NCBI GenBank assembly: GCA_946625485.1
Contig: CAMOTB010000003.1
Location: forward strand, 1-54,289
Length of the DNA stretch: 54,289 nt
Direction of reading: 5' to 3'
Origin: an uncultured Bacteroidales bacterium
GTDB lineage: Bacteria; Bacteroidota; Bacteroidia; Bacteroidales; UBA932
In this document: in pieces, positions 14,497-23,501 of the stretch
Layout: each line of letters begins with the position of its first letter
How positions within the stretch are numbered: the stretch's first letter is position 1
Position numbers and translations under genes: made by a program
The notes under the pieces: generated by a model
Told to the model about the DNA's origin: nothing
Database searches by the model: none
What the model saw: only the letters and a program-made list of their open reading frames with translations

Positions 14497-17408
14497 ATCT
14501 TTCTGCGAGTGATTCTTACGATCGGCTTTCCCTCCAGGGGGATGGCCGTTTCCGTCACGTCGTCATCGACCCATACCGGCGGCACATGCTCTTCGGCATG
14601 ACGTTGCTCCAGGGTCTTTTCTTCTCCGGCCGAATTCGCGCTGAGGGAACGGAGTTTCCCTTGGGCCTGCTCCCGCCCGGCGGCATCCTGGGCCACGAAA
14701 GTCTCGTAATCGTAAGTCCAGCCGCTCCCGACCGACCATCTCATGATGTTCTTGTAGATCTGCTCCCGGCTGGGGGCGTTGAAGGGGCAGTTATTATAGC
14801 GCATCATGCTGTTGTAGGAAGGCCGGTAAATGCCTGTTGCGTAGGTTTTTGCGCCCTCATAGACTCCGAGCCCTTCATCCGTGTAGCGGCTGTCGGAGAG
14901 GAAGTGCGCCCAGCGGATGGCCGAAGGATCGCTGCGCCAGTCCACGTTGGCATTCCAGCCGTACGAGGTCCATTCCCTGTCCAGCCCGCTCTGATCCGTA
15001 AAAGGTTCATTATGCTCGCTGTATTCGTCGGCCAGGTCTCCGAACCCGTGCCCGCATAGTTCGTGGACAAGGACGTTCCCATTGGGGTCATAGAGGATGC
15101 AGCAGGCCTTGCCCGAAGTCCAGCGCAGACAATAGCTGCGTCCTACCCGGGTACTTGAATTGCAGAGGACGGCCATCTTGAGAGGCTGCCCGGTGGAATT
15201 GGGTACTCTGAGGCCGTAGGAGTCGCAGACGGAAGACCGGAAATTGATCTCCCCGTTGCTGTCATACGTGAAACGCCGGTTGGACTGGGCGGAGTTGTAC
15301 TGCGCATTGGAAGATACGACCTTGACCGCATAGACGTTGAAACGCGCCCGTTCCGAGCGGTACGGCTCGTAGGCGAAGAGCGACTCCATGGCGGAGCGCA
15401 TCCGCTGCTCGTAAGCGCCTCCCGGCTCCATGTCCCTGTCGACGAAGCCGTCGCCCATGAGGATGAAATTGACGCCACGTCCGACCGTCGCCGTCTGCAG
15501 GACGACCACTTCCCCGTCGCGGGCATAGTTCGTCGAGGTGTAGTAAATCGAGGAACCGTCATCGGAGCGCAGGCGGTTGACATAATCTTTCCAGTACAGG
15601 GCCTCGGAATAGTGGGATGCCGTAGCACCGGGGATGTAGATGGGGCATTCGCCCGTGTTGGAGAACATCCCTTCTCCGCCGGCCGGAGGAAGGGCCGGCA
15701 ATACCCGGACCTGGAGCAGGCCGGTACAACTCCGGAAGGCGCCGGCACCGATGGATGTGACTGCCGACGGAATCGTGATCTCGCTCAGGCCTGCACAGCC
15801 CTCGAATGCGTTTGATCCGATCGTCGTGATGCCGCCCGGAAGCGTGATACTGCCCAGGCCGGCGCAGCCATAGAATGCTCCGGCTTCGATACTTTCCAAG
15901 GCCTCGGGAAGCTGGATCCCGTCGAGGCTGGAACAATTGTAAAAGGCGCTGGAACCGATCTTCGTGACTGACGCCGGGATATCCACATGGGTCAGGGCCT
16001 TGCAACCATAGAAAAGACTGGCACCCAGTTCTTCAAGATCCGAGGGAAGCGTGATTTCGGCCAGTTGGGCACAGTTGCGGAAGGCGCAGGAGCCGATCGT
16101 CCGGACCGAGGACGGGACCTTGAGCGTCGTGAGCGCCGTCCCGTAGAAAGCCCAATCCCCGATCGATTCCAGCCTGTCAGGCAAGGAGATCTGCTGGATG
16201 ACCGAACAGCCATAGAAGGCATAACGGTCTATGACAGTGACATTTTCGGGGATATCAACGGCGCCGAGCTTGCTGCAGCCATAGAAAGCGTGTGAATTGA
16301 TCTTGGTCAGGGATTCAGGCAGGGTGATGGACTCGAGGGCAGTCCAGTTGCGGCACATCACCATCGGGATCTCCGTCACGCCGGTAAAGAAACGGAACTC
16401 ATCGAAAGAAGTGTAGTCGTTCTGGCCCTTGAAGACATCGGCCAGGGAAGTCACCTCGTCCGCCTCGTTGTAGGAGATCTCTCCATCCCCGTTCTTGTCG
16501 AAGGCCGTGACCAGACGCGCCTTGATCTTTTCGTCGGCAAAGAGAATGGCTTCGTCCGGATCACCGATGCCCGGGATCTTGAAATCCAATCCTTTATCGA
16601 CTTCAGCCAAGGTGCCGAAGATACTGCGCTTGATGGTGACGGGCGACTCTCGGACGTATTCCGCGCTGCGGGAACCGCGGCGGAACGTCATGCGGAAGCC
16701 CTTCTCCAGGGTGCCCGGCAGGGTCACGATATAGTACCACTGCCCGGTCTGGAAGTCGGATCCGTCGGGAGTCCGCAGCGTGATGGCATGCTGCTCTTCG
16801 CTGATTTTCAGAACCTGCGGCACCCCATCGCCGAAGGCCACCTGGATCCGGCCGGCCAGCGCTTCTCCGCCCAGGCTTTCGAAGCGGACCAGCTTGATCC
16901 CTTCCTGGGTCAGGGAGAAACGTACGCCGCCGCAGACGGCATAGAAACCCATGGTCAGACTGGATGACTGCCCCAGCGTGATGTAGGTTTCAGGGGCGAA
17001 AGAACCGGCCTGGGCATTTTGCGCGGCAGGCAGCGTGGTCGTGACCGAACTGTTGTCCGCCGTCGCGTCTTCGCAATAGGGGTACAGGCCCCAGAGCGGG
17101 GATTCAGCCGGGAAGCCTTCGTTGAATCCGATCACCACGTTGAGGGTTCCGGTAAAGTCTGCGACGGCGACTGGCTCCGTGTTGGTCGAAGTAAACCGGC
17201 TGCCGTTGCCGTTGAAGAACAGCTTGACGGCATCTCCGGGCTGCCAGAAGACTTTCGTCTCGTCCTGGATGACGGTCCGGGTGTCCGGCTGGCCTTCCAG
17301 GCTGGCCGTGAGCACATAGGGCTGCGGGCCGCTCTGTTCGGGAACGGGCTGGACGGAACAGGCGAGCAAGGTGGCCGCCAGGAAACAGGAAAATATGGAT
17401 TTCTTCAT
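14493..17408 (-). CDS. Modular surface lipoprotein with C-terminal M64-like metallopeptidase
   Basis: 971 residues. Signal peptide with lipobox LLAC (Cys17), then a fimbrillin-like domain (about 28-285), an EF-hand loop DKNGDGEISYNE (about 302-313), some ten BspA-type leucine-rich repeats (about 340-600), then a peptidase domain starting GRGVNFILMGDGFVDRDM. Its zinc site reads VHELCGHGFGDLADEY (near residue 780), as in Bacteroides M64 (IgA-peptidase-like) proteins; note three residues between Glu and the second His rather than the textbook HEXXH. The chassis is shared with the protein at 1886-4372, which carries a different C-terminus. It is probably surface-exposed and LRR-targeted. Its start overlaps the LytTR remnant by 4 bp. 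Confidence 0.88.
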   Translation of the reverse strand: MKKSIFSCFLAATLLACSVQPVPEQSGPQPYVLTASLEGQPDTRTVIQDETKVFWQPGDAVKLFFNGNGSRFTSTNTEPVAVADFTGTLNVVIGFNEGFPAESPLWGLYPYCEDATADNSSVTTTLPAAQNAQAGSFAPETYITLGQSSSLTMGFYAVCGGVRFSLTQEGIKLVRFESLGGEALAGRIQVAFGDGVPQVLKISEEQHAITLRTPDGSDFQTGQWYYIVTLPGTLEKGFRMTFRRGSRSAEYVRESPVTIKRSIFGTLAEVDKGLDFKIPGIGDPDEAILFADEKIKARLVTAFDKNGDGEISYNEADEVTSLADVFKGQNDYTSFDEFRFFTGVTEIPMVMCRNWTALESITLPESLTKINSHAFYGCSKLGAVDIPENVTVIDRYAFYGCSVIQQISLPDRLESIGDWAFYGTALTTLKVPSSVRTIGSCAFRNCAQLAEITLPSDLEELGASLFYGCKALTHVDIPASVTKIGSSAFYNCSSLDGIQLPEALESIEAGAFYGCAGLGSITLPGGITTIGSNAFEGCAGLSEITIPSAVTSIGAGAFRSCTGLLQVRVLPALPPAGGEGMFSNTGECPIYIPGATASHYSEALYWKDYVNRLRSDDGSSIYYTSTNYARDGEVVVLQTATVGRGVNFILMGDGFVDRDMEPGGAYEQRMRSAMESLFAYEPYRSERARFNVYAVKVVSSNAQYNSAQSNRRFTYDSNGEINFRSSVCDSYGLRVPNSTGQPLKMAVLCNSSTRVGRSYCLRWTSGKACCILYDPNGNVLVHELCGHGFGDLADEYSEHNEPFTDQSGLDREWTSYGWNANVDWRSDPSAIRWAHFLSDSRYTDEGLGVYEGAKTYATGIYRPSYNSMMRYNNCPFNAPSREQIYKNIMRWSVGSGWTYDYETFVAQDAAGREQAQGKLRSLSANSAGEEKTLEQRHAEEHVPPVWVDDDVTETAIPLEGKPIVRITRRKI

Positions 17409-17632
17409 GATTTCAGTTTCTGTAAATAATCCATCAGGGCGGGACGGTAAAGATCGCCGGTGGGAATCTGCCGGCCGCCGTCCAGGATGAGGCTGTTCCG
17501 GCCGATTTCGCGGATCTCGGACAGCTTGACCAGGTAGGAACGGTGGACTTGCAGGAAACGGTCCGAAGGCAATTGGGAAGCGAGCCGCTTGAGCCGGTAG
17601 AGGACGACGATGGGCTGATCGGAATCATCCAT
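17405..17632 (-). pseudogene. LytTR DNA-binding domain remnant (75 aa)
   Basis: This ORF holds only the last two thirds of a LytTR domain: YRLKRLASQLPSDRFLQVHR, then SYLVKL, IREIGRNSLILDGGRQIPTG and a C-terminal helix. The first strands of the domain and the whole receiver domain are missing. LytTR regulators are normally response regulators of LytS-type kinases. It overlaps the upstream ORF at 17625-17780 by 8 bp in another frame and the peptidase gene by 4 bp. A deletion remnant is the simplest reading; a short functional LytTR protein cannot be excluded, since the recognition strands remain. Confidence 0.65.
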
Positions 17633-17780
17633 CCATCATCAGGAGGGCGTGAATGTCAAAGTAGGGCTTGTTGCCCGAGACCCACTGCGAGAAAAGTATG
17701 ACCGGAACCAGGGAGAAGATCGTCATCCATAGTCCCAGATAGATGATTTTTTCTGCCTTGTGTTCCTGAAATGCCGACAT
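17625..17780 (-). pseudogene. Membrane N-terminus of a LytS-type kinase, truncated (51 aa)
   Basis: A short ORF starting MSAFQEHKAEKIIYLGLW with a hydrophobic stretch MTIFSLVPVILFSQWVS, then GNKPYFDIHALLMMDG and a stop. This resembles the first membrane segment of Bacteroidales sensor histidine kinases that partner LytTR regulators, but the remaining helices and the kinase domain are absent. The sequence passes straight into the LytTR fragment in a shifted frame, which suggests that one deletion removed the kinase body and the regulator's receiver domain. Homology is judged by eye. Confidence 0.45.
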
Positions 17781-17785
17781 AGATG

Positions 17786-17793
17786 CAAAAATA
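17786..17793 (-). promoter_or_regulatory. Possible -7 box before the kinase remnant
   Basis: TATTTTTG on the minus strand lies 5 nt from the ATG at 17780, which would give a leaderless transcript. No -33 element is clear. Confidence 0.3.
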
Positions 17794-17819
17794 ACGATTG
17801 TCCGGAAAAGGAAAGCTGG

Positions 17820-18554
17820 CTAGCGCTCGGCTTCGAGGGTGTAGGTGAACGCGTCGGCGCGGTAGTAGCCGACATTGTATTCTACGGGGACGCCGTTGAC
17901 ATCATAGACGAAACGTTTGCGGATCAGGATCGGATCGTTGGCGTCGATCTCCAGTTTGTCTGCAATGAAGTCTCCGGCCAGACGGGCTGAGATCTCCTCT
18001 TTGGACAGTTTCACGACAATCCCATAGTCCTTTTCCAACATCTCGTAAAGGGGGGTGTTGTAGTTTTCTTCGCCGTTGACCGGAAGTTTCGGATTGAAGT
18101 AGGAAATGAAATAGACAAAGGGGAATTGTACGTTGCCGCGTACCCGCTCCATCACCACGCAGCGGGCTTCTTCGTCGGTTTCGAAGAAGGAGGCGATCTC
18201 CGGAGTGACTTTTTTCCGGCTCAGGTGCAACTCATAGTTGCGTATCTCGATCCCCATTCTCTTCATTTCCTGGGAGAAACTCAGCCAGTTTTTCACGCCG
18301 CCGTTGATCCCTTTCCGGGCCACTTTGGTCCCGACACCTTTCTTCCGCACCAGCAAGCCCTCGAAAACCAGCTGGTTGATGGCTTGGCGAAGCGTGTTGC
18401 GCGAGATGTGCAATTGTCTGGACAATTCCACCTCCTTGGGAAGCAGTTTCCCGTTCCGGTATTCTTCTGACTCGATCAGCTTGCGAAGGAGCTGTTGCGC
18501 TTGCAGGTGCAGCGGCATGGAACTGTTGGGATCCAGGGAATTCATGGTATTCAA
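17820..18554 (-). CDS. GntR-family regulator with UTRA ligand domain
   Basis: 244 residues of the HutC/UTRA branch of GntR regulators. The winged helix is at about 12-80 (PLHLQAQQLLRKLIES, LPKEVELSRQLHISRNTLRQ, GLLVRKKGVGTKV); the UTRA domain follows (ARCVVMERVRGN, PFVYFISYFN, PILIRKRFVYDVNGVPVEYN). Such proteins usually sense a sugar phosphate or related metabolite and repress a neighbouring catabolic operon. It is divergent from the alpha-mannan locus with a shared AT-rich intergenic region, so it is the likely local regulator, perhaps responding to mannose-6-phosphate or fructose-6-phosphate (inference). Most Bacteroides mannan loci use hybrid two-component or SusR-type regulators instead. 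Confidence 0.9.
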   Translation of the reverse strand: MNTMNSLDPNSSMPLHLQAQQLLRKLIESEEYRNGKLLPKEVELSRQLHISRNTLRQAINQLVFEGLLVRKKGVGTKVARKGINGGVKNWLSFSQEMKRMGIEIRNYELHLSRKKVTPEIASFFETDEEARCVVMERVRGNVQFPFVYFISYFNPKLPVNGEENYNTPLYEMLEKDYGIVVKLSKEEISARLAGDFIADKLEIDANDPILIRKRFVYDVNGVPVEYNVGYYRADAFTYTLEAER

Positions 18555-18605
18555 TTTCGTTTCCTTACAAAAATAATAAAAATCAAAAAATAATGATGAG
18601 AATCC

Positions 18606-18635
18606 TTTGTTTAAAGAATATTTTTAATACATTTG
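18606..18635 (+). promoter_or_regulatory. Promoter of the alpha-mannan locus
   Basis: TTTG at 18606-18609, an 18-nt spacer and TACATTTG at 18628-18635. The start codon of the first gene is at 18662. No other promoter is evident before SusC. Confidence 0.75.
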
Positions 18636-18647
18636 CACAAAATCGAA

Positions 18648-18661
18648 TATGTTCATACATA
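18648..18661. promoter_or_regulatory. Candidate operator for the GntR regulator
   Basis: TATGTTCATACATA has 5-bp inverted arms (TATGT/ACATA) around TCAT, placed between the -7 box and the start codon. A repressor bound here would block transcription. Assignment to the neighbouring GntR protein is inference. Confidence 0.4.
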
Positions 18662-20389
18662 ATGAGAAAATCCAATTATGATAAATTCCCCGCAACGCGG
18701 ACAGAGGGCCGGCTCTTCCGCGGTTGGGATGCCATCTGCGGGCAACTGAACCGGGACCGTCGGGGTCCTCTGGCCGTAGACTGGTACACCGGTATCCACC
18801 CGGAGGAAGTCGAGCCGGCTTTCACTTCCCGCTTTACCCGTATCGTCCGGATGCGGGATCTGATGAAAAGCGAGGCGGAGATCCGTCGCATGACGGAGCC
18901 GTTCATGACAGACGATGTGCTCTTCGGTTATGTGACCAAGCTGCGTATCCGTGATTTCTTTGATCCTGAGAAACTTTCCGAGGCAAGGGAATCCCTGCGA
19001 GACGCCGGCCCTGACACCCTGATCCTGGGCACGGGCGCGGCGCTGGTGATGCCCGGCCAGGCGACGCTCGCTTATCTGGACATGGCCCGCTGGGAGATCC
19101 AGCAGCGTTTCCGTCGCCGCGAGGTAGAGGCTCTGGGTGTGGACAACCGCCAGGATCCGACCTCCGTTCAGTACAAGCGTGGCTTATTCATCGACTGGAA
19201 GGTGCTTGACTACTACAAGGACGGCCTCTTCCAGCGCGTGGACTGGTGGCTGGATACCAACGCGGCCGGCGATCCGAAGATGATCAGCCGCGAAACCTTC
19301 TTCCGCGGGATGGACAAAACGGCCCGGAAGCCTTTCCGCGTCGTTCCCTTCTTCGACCCCGCTCCCTGGGGCGGCCAGTGGATGAAGGAAGTCTGCGACC
19401 TGGACCGCAGCGTGGCCAACTACGGCTGGTGCTTCGACTGCGTACCGGAGGAGAACAGCCTGCTTCTGGAAGTCGAGGGCGTGCGTTTCGAGCTCCCGTC
19501 CCAGGATCTGATCCTGCTCCGCAGCCGCGAGGTGCTGGGCGAGATCGTAGAGGCCCGTTTCGGCAAGGATTTCCCCATCCGCTTCGATTTTCTCGATACC
19601 ATCGGCGGCGGCAACCTGAGCCTGCAGGTGCATCCCACGACCCAGTTTATCCGGGAGCAGTTCGGGATGCCGTACACCCAGGATGAGAGCTACTACCTGC
19701 TGGACGCCGCGGACGACGCCGTGGTCTATCTGGGCCTCAAGAAGGGCGTGGACCGCGATGCGATGATCGAAGACCTGCGCGCCGCCCAGCGCGGCGAAAT
19801 CGTCTTTGACGCCGAGAAATATGTCAACAAGCTTCCCGCGAAGAAGCATGACCACTATCTGATCCCTGCGGGCACGATCCATTGTTCCGGCGGCGGCAGC
19901 ATGGTGCTGGAAATCAGTGCGACCCCCAATATCTTCACCTTCAAGCTCTGGGACTGGGGCCGGCTGGGCCTCGACGGCAAGCCGCGGCCGATCAATGTGG
20001 AGCGTGGCCGCCAGGTCATCCAGTGGGAGCGTGACACCGATTATGTCAAGGAGCGCCTTGCCAACCATTTCGAGCCCGTCGCTGAGGGTGAAGGCTGGAA
20101 TGAGATCCGCACGGGCCTCCACCCCAACGAGTTTATCGAGACCCGCCGGACTACTTTCTCCGTCCCGGTGACCTTCCACACGGAAGGCGGTGTGCACGTG
20201 CTCAACCTGGTCGACGGTGAGGAAGCCGTCGTGGAGAGCCCGGACGGCCGTTTCGAGCCTTTCGTCGTCCACTATGCCGAGACCTTCATCATCCCGGCCT
20301 GCGTCGAGCATTATACGATCCGTCCCTGCGGCCGCAGCGAAGGGAAAAGCTGCATGACAGTCCGCGCGTCGGTCCGTTTCCATGCATAA
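18662..20389 (+). CDS. Class I mannose-6-phosphate isomerase-like protein with extra N-terminal domain
   Basis: 575 residues. The ATG at 18662 was preferred over 18593, whose extra residues are not family-like and would precede the promoter. The C-terminal 350 residues are a type I mannose-6-phosphate isomerase (cupin): the zinc ligands are visible as Gln and His in LSLQVHP, Glu in DESYYLL and His in IPAGTIHCSGGG. The N-terminal 200 residues (SRFTRIVRMRDLMKSE, TLILGTGAALVMPGQ, LDMARWEIQQRFR) form a second domain known from long Bacteroidales homologues and somewhat kinase-like, but no P-loop is visible. The enzyme interconverts mannose-6-phosphate and fructose-6-phosphate. As first gene of the locus it links mannan breakdown to glycolysis. 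Confidence 0.85.
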   Translation: MRKSNYDKFPATRTEGRLFRGWDAICGQLNRDRRGPLAVDWYTGIHPEEVEPAFTSRFTRIVRMRDLMKSEAEIRRMTEPFMTDDVLFGYVTKLRIRDFFDPEKLSEARESLRDAGPDTLILGTGAALVMPGQATLAYLDMARWEIQQRFRRREVEALGVDNRQDPTSVQYKRGLFIDWKVLDYYKDGLFQRVDWWLDTNAAGDPKMISRETFFRGMDKTARKPFRVVPFFDPAPWGGQWMKEVCDLDRSVANYGWCFDCVPEENSLLLEVEGVRFELPSQDLILLRSREVLGEIVEARFGKDFPIRFDFLDTIGGGNLSLQVHPTTQFIREQFGMPYTQDESYYLLDAADDAVVYLGLKKGVDRDAMIEDLRAAQRGEIVFDAEKYVNKLPAKKHDHYLIPAGTIHCSGGGSMVLEISATPNIFTFKLWDWGRLGLDGKPRPINVERGRQVIQWERDTDYVKERLANHFEPVAEGEGWNEIRTGLHPNEFIETRRTTFSVPVTFHTEGGVHVLNLVDGEEAVVESPDGRFEPFVVHYAETFIIPACVEHYTIRPCGRSEGKSCMTVRASVRFHA

Positions 20390-20427
20390 ATGTAAGTACA
20401 TATAGAAACATACTAATCAAAAACGTT

Positions 20428-23400
20428 ATGAATGCTACCTCAAACAATGAAGTCCGCAGCCGTCTGAGCCGGATCGTTTCCCGCTGGAAACCGCTTCTGC
20501 TCGCCGTTGCGCTCTTCATCGGCGCGGGCATCGGAATGCCGCTGTCCGCCCAGACCGGCACCCACCGGGTTTCCGGCCAGGTCATTTCCAACGGCGAATC
20601 TGTCATCGGAGCGTCCGTCATGGTGAAAGGGACCTCTCAAGGGACAGTCACCGATGTGGACGGCTACTATGTGATCTCCACCCGCCCGGAAGCCGTCCTG
20701 GTCTTCTCTGCCATCGGATATGAAACGAAAGAAGTCCCTGTCCAGGGCCGCAGCACCGTCAATGTCGAGCTCGCCGAGGAGAACACCCTCCTGAATGATG
20801 CCGTCGTCGTCGGTTACGGTGTCCAGAAAAAGGTCAACCTGACCGGCGCCGTCGCTTCCGTTTCTACCGAAGAACTGGAGGGCAAGCCCATCGCCAACGT
20901 CCTGGAAGGCCTCCAGGGCACGACTCCGGGTCTCGTGATCCAGCAGGGATCCTCCACTCCGGGCGGAAGCCCGTCGATGAACATCCGTGGCTACAACACG
21001 ATGAACAACAACGACCCGCTGGTCATCATCGACGGCATCGAGGGCTCGCTGGCGAACCTCAATCCCAATGATATCGACCAGATTTCCATCCTGAAGGACG
21101 CCTCCTCCACGGCCATCTACGGTTCGCGCGCTTCCAACGGTGTCGTGCTCATCACGACGAAGAAGGGCAGCGAGGGTCAGGTCGCGGTCAACTATGACTT
21201 CAGCTACGGCCTGCAGGAGCCTACCGCCCTGCCGACGGTCGTGGATTCCTGGATCTATGCCGAACTCTACAACGAGGCGGCGGTCAACTCCGGCCGTGCG
21301 ACCAAGTTTACGGCGGAAGATATCGCCGGTTTCCGCAACGGCGGAACCAATGTCAAGTGGATCCGCGAGCTGTACAAGGACTACGCGCCCCAGCAGAGCC
21401 ACAACATCTCCATGACCGGCGGCTCCAAGAACATCACCTACATGGCCTCCCTGGGCTATCTGGACCAGAACAGCCTCTTCAAGGGCCCCGGCTACGGCTA
21501 TGACCGCTACAACGCCCGCCTGAACCTGTCCCACAAGGTCTCCGAGCGCCTGACGCTCTCCGCGACCGGCCAGTTCACGCGCAACAAGATCAACGACCAC
21601 GCATACTGGACCGAGTGGATCATCGAGCAGGCCAACCGTATGCCCGCCATCTATGAGATCAAGAATCCGGACGGCACTTATACCTATCCTTCGGGCTCCA
21701 ATTCCAACTCCCTGGAGCGTCTCGAGGCCGGCGGTTACCGCCAGAGCGTCAACGACGACATGAGCGGCACCCTTTCCGCCGACCTGAAACTCTTTGACGG
21801 CCTGCGCCTCAATGCCACTTTCGGCGGCCGTACCCTCAACAACGCCACCCACGAGAATCGCAAGGCTTCCTTGGCCGCCGCGTCCGGCGACAAGGAAAAC
21901 CACATCTCCGAGTCCTTCTACCGCGGGACCAAACTCACCACCACGGTAACGCTCAACTACGACAAGACCTTCGGCAAGCACACCGTCGGCGCCTTGCTGG
22001 GTTATGCCTACGAAGGCGAAAGCGCCAAGAGTTTCCATACCACGCGTCTGACGGATGATGCCAAATACGACATTTTCGTCGGCGACCTGTCCGGTGACGA
22101 TGTTTCCAACGGCGGCGGCGCCAACGATTGGTCCCTCTACTCCGGCTTCGCCCGTCTGACCTGGAACTATGACGAGAAGTACCTCCTCGAGTTCAACGTC
22201 CGTAACGACTATTCTTCCTACTTTGCCAAGGGCAACCGCTCGGGCATCTTCCCGTCCGTCTCCGCCGGCTGGCGCATCAGCCAGGAGCCCTGGTGGGAGC
22301 CCGTCCGTACGGTCATTCCTTCCCTGAAATTCCGTGGATCCTGGGGTCTGGTCGGTAACAACCGCATCAACGCCTACGAGTACATGCAGACGGTCTCCGT
22401 GACCCAGGGTATGACCTTCGGCGACACCCTCGTCCCGACGGCCTGGTTCGCTTCCGTCGATCCCGGCATCAAGTGGGAGACCACCCGCATGGCCGACCTC
22501 GGCCTGGACATGGGCCTCTTCAAGAACGCCCTCAACCTCTCCTTCGACGTGTTTGCCAACAGGACGAAAGACATCCTGGTCAACCTGCCGGTGCCCGGCC
22601 TGTTCGGCAACGGATCCCCGCGCTCCAACGCTGCGGTGGTGGACAGCTTCGGTTGGGAATTCTCGGCCAGTTATGACTTCCAGACCGGTCCGGTCAAGCA
22701 CCGTCTCGCCGGCAACATTTCCGACAGCTGGAACAAGGTCGTCGATACCAAGGGTGAAGACCTGTTTTTCGGCTACGACGTCGTGACGATCATCAAGGAA
22801 GGCTACCCGCTTTATTCCTACTATGCCCTGCGCAGCAACGGCTTCTTCCAGAGTGACGAAGAGGCGGCCTCCAGCCCCCACCTCGAGGGCATCGTCCCGC
22901 GCGCAGGTGACATCCGCTACATCGACAAGCCCAATGCCGAAGGCCAGACCGACGGCGTGATCAACGATGACGACCGTTTCGTGGTCGGCAACGACTTCCC
23001 GCGCTACACCTTCGGTCTGAGCTACTCGTTCGACTGGAACGGCTTCTTCGTGTCCGCCTTCGCCCAGGGCGTCGGCAAGCGCAGCCGCTGGATGCGGGGT
23101 GAGGCCGTCGAGGCCTTCCACAACAACAACGAAGGCCCGGTCCACGATTTCCACATTGACCGCTGGACTCCGACCCACACGGACGCAAGCTATCCGCGCC
23201 TGACCATGGGCAGCGAATCCGCCAACAATGCGACCAAGTCCGACTTCTGGATCCAGAACGCCGCCTACCTGCGTCTCAAGAACGTCCAGGCCGGCTACAA
23301 CTTCCACGGCGACTGGATGCGCAAGATCCATCTGACCGGCCTGAGGACCTACCTCAGCGTCGAGAACGCCCTGACCCTTTCCCGTATGCGGGGAGGCTGG

Positions 23401-23484
23401 GATCCCGAATACAATGCTGACGGCAGCGGACGTGCCTATCCGGTCGCCCGGGTGTGGTCTGTCGGCGTAAATGTTAAATTCTAA
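20428..23484 (+). CDS. SusC/RagA-type TonB-dependent outer-membrane transporter
   Basis: 1018 residues. After a signal peptide with a long basic N-terminus (cleavage near PLSAQTG) come a carboxypeptidase-regulatory-like domain (VSGQVISNGESVIGASVMVK, GTVTDVDGYYVIS), a TonB box region (AVVVGYGVQKK), the plug with the SusC signature (GTTPGLVIQQGSSTPGG, IRGYNTMNNNDPLVIIDG, ILKDASSTAIYGSRASNGV) and a 22-strand barrel ending VGVNVKF. It imports oligosaccharides, here probably mannan fragments delivered by the SusD partner. It is 38 bp behind the isomerase gene with no promoter between, so both are likely one transcript. Confidence 0.96.
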   Translation: MNATSNNEVRSRLSRIVSRWKPLLLAVALFIGAGIGMPLSAQTGTHRVSGQVISNGESVIGASVMVKGTSQGTVTDVDGYYVISTRPEAVLVFSAIGYETKEVPVQGRSTVNVELAEENTLLNDAVVVGYGVQKKVNLTGAVASVSTEELEGKPIANVLEGLQGTTPGLVIQQGSSTPGGSPSMNIRGYNTMNNNDPLVIIDGIEGSLANLNPNDIDQISILKDASSTAIYGSRASNGVVLITTKKGSEGQVAVNYDFSYGLQEPTALPTVVDSWIYAELYNEAAVNSGRATKFTAEDIAGFRNGGTNVKWIRELYKDYAPQQSHNISMTGGSKNITYMASLGYLDQNSLFKGPGYGYDRYNARLNLSHKVSERLTLSATGQFTRNKINDHAYWTEWIIEQANRMPAIYEIKNPDGTYTYPSGSNSNSLERLEAGGYRQSVNDDMSGTLSADLKLFDGLRLNATFGGRTLNNATHENRKASLAAASGDKENHISESFYRGTKLTTTVTLNYDKTFGKHTVGALLGYAYEGESAKSFHTTRLTDDAKYDIFVGDLSGDDVSNGGGANDWSLYSGFARLTWNYDEKYLLEFNVRNDYSSYFAKGNRSGIFPSVSAGWRISQEPWWEPVRTVIPSLKFRGSWGLVGNNRINAYEYMQTVSVTQGMTFGDTLVPTAWFASVDPGIKWETTRMADLGLDMGLFKNALNLSFDVFANRTKDILVNLPVPGLFGNGSPRSNAAVVDSFGWEFSASYDFQTGPVKHRLAGNISDSWNKVVDTKGEDLFFGYDVVTIIKEGYPLYSYYALRSNGFFQSDEEAASSPHLEGIVPRAGDIRYIDKPNAEGQTDGVINDDDRFVVGNDFPRYTFGLSYSFDWNGFFVSAFAQGVGKRSRWMRGEAVEAFHNNNEGPVHDFHIDRWTPTHTDASYPRLTMGSESANNATKSDFWIQNAAYLRLKNVQAGYNFHGDWMRKIHLTGLRTYLSVENALTLSRMRGGWDPEYNADGSGRAYPVARVWSVGVNVKF

Positions 23485-23485
23485 T

Positions 23486-23493
23486 GGAGGAGG
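23486..23493 (+). promoter_or_regulatory. Strong Shine-Dalgarno sequence before susD
   Basis: GGAGGAGG lies 8 nt upstream of the ATG at 23502. Strong Shine-Dalgarno sites are unusual in Bacteroidales; this one fixes the start over the in-frame ATG at 23484, which precedes it. Confidence 0.6.
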
Positions 23494-23501
23494 ACAAGCT
23501 T

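Noticed and set aside
20440..23331. Very long antisense ORF across susC (also 27639-30956 across the GH76/GH92 genes and 49-52 kb mirror frames)
   Set aside because: Long open antisense frames are expected in GC-rich genes with biased codon use; the translations are rich in Val/Asp/Gly/Arg without motifs, while the sense strands encode clear families.
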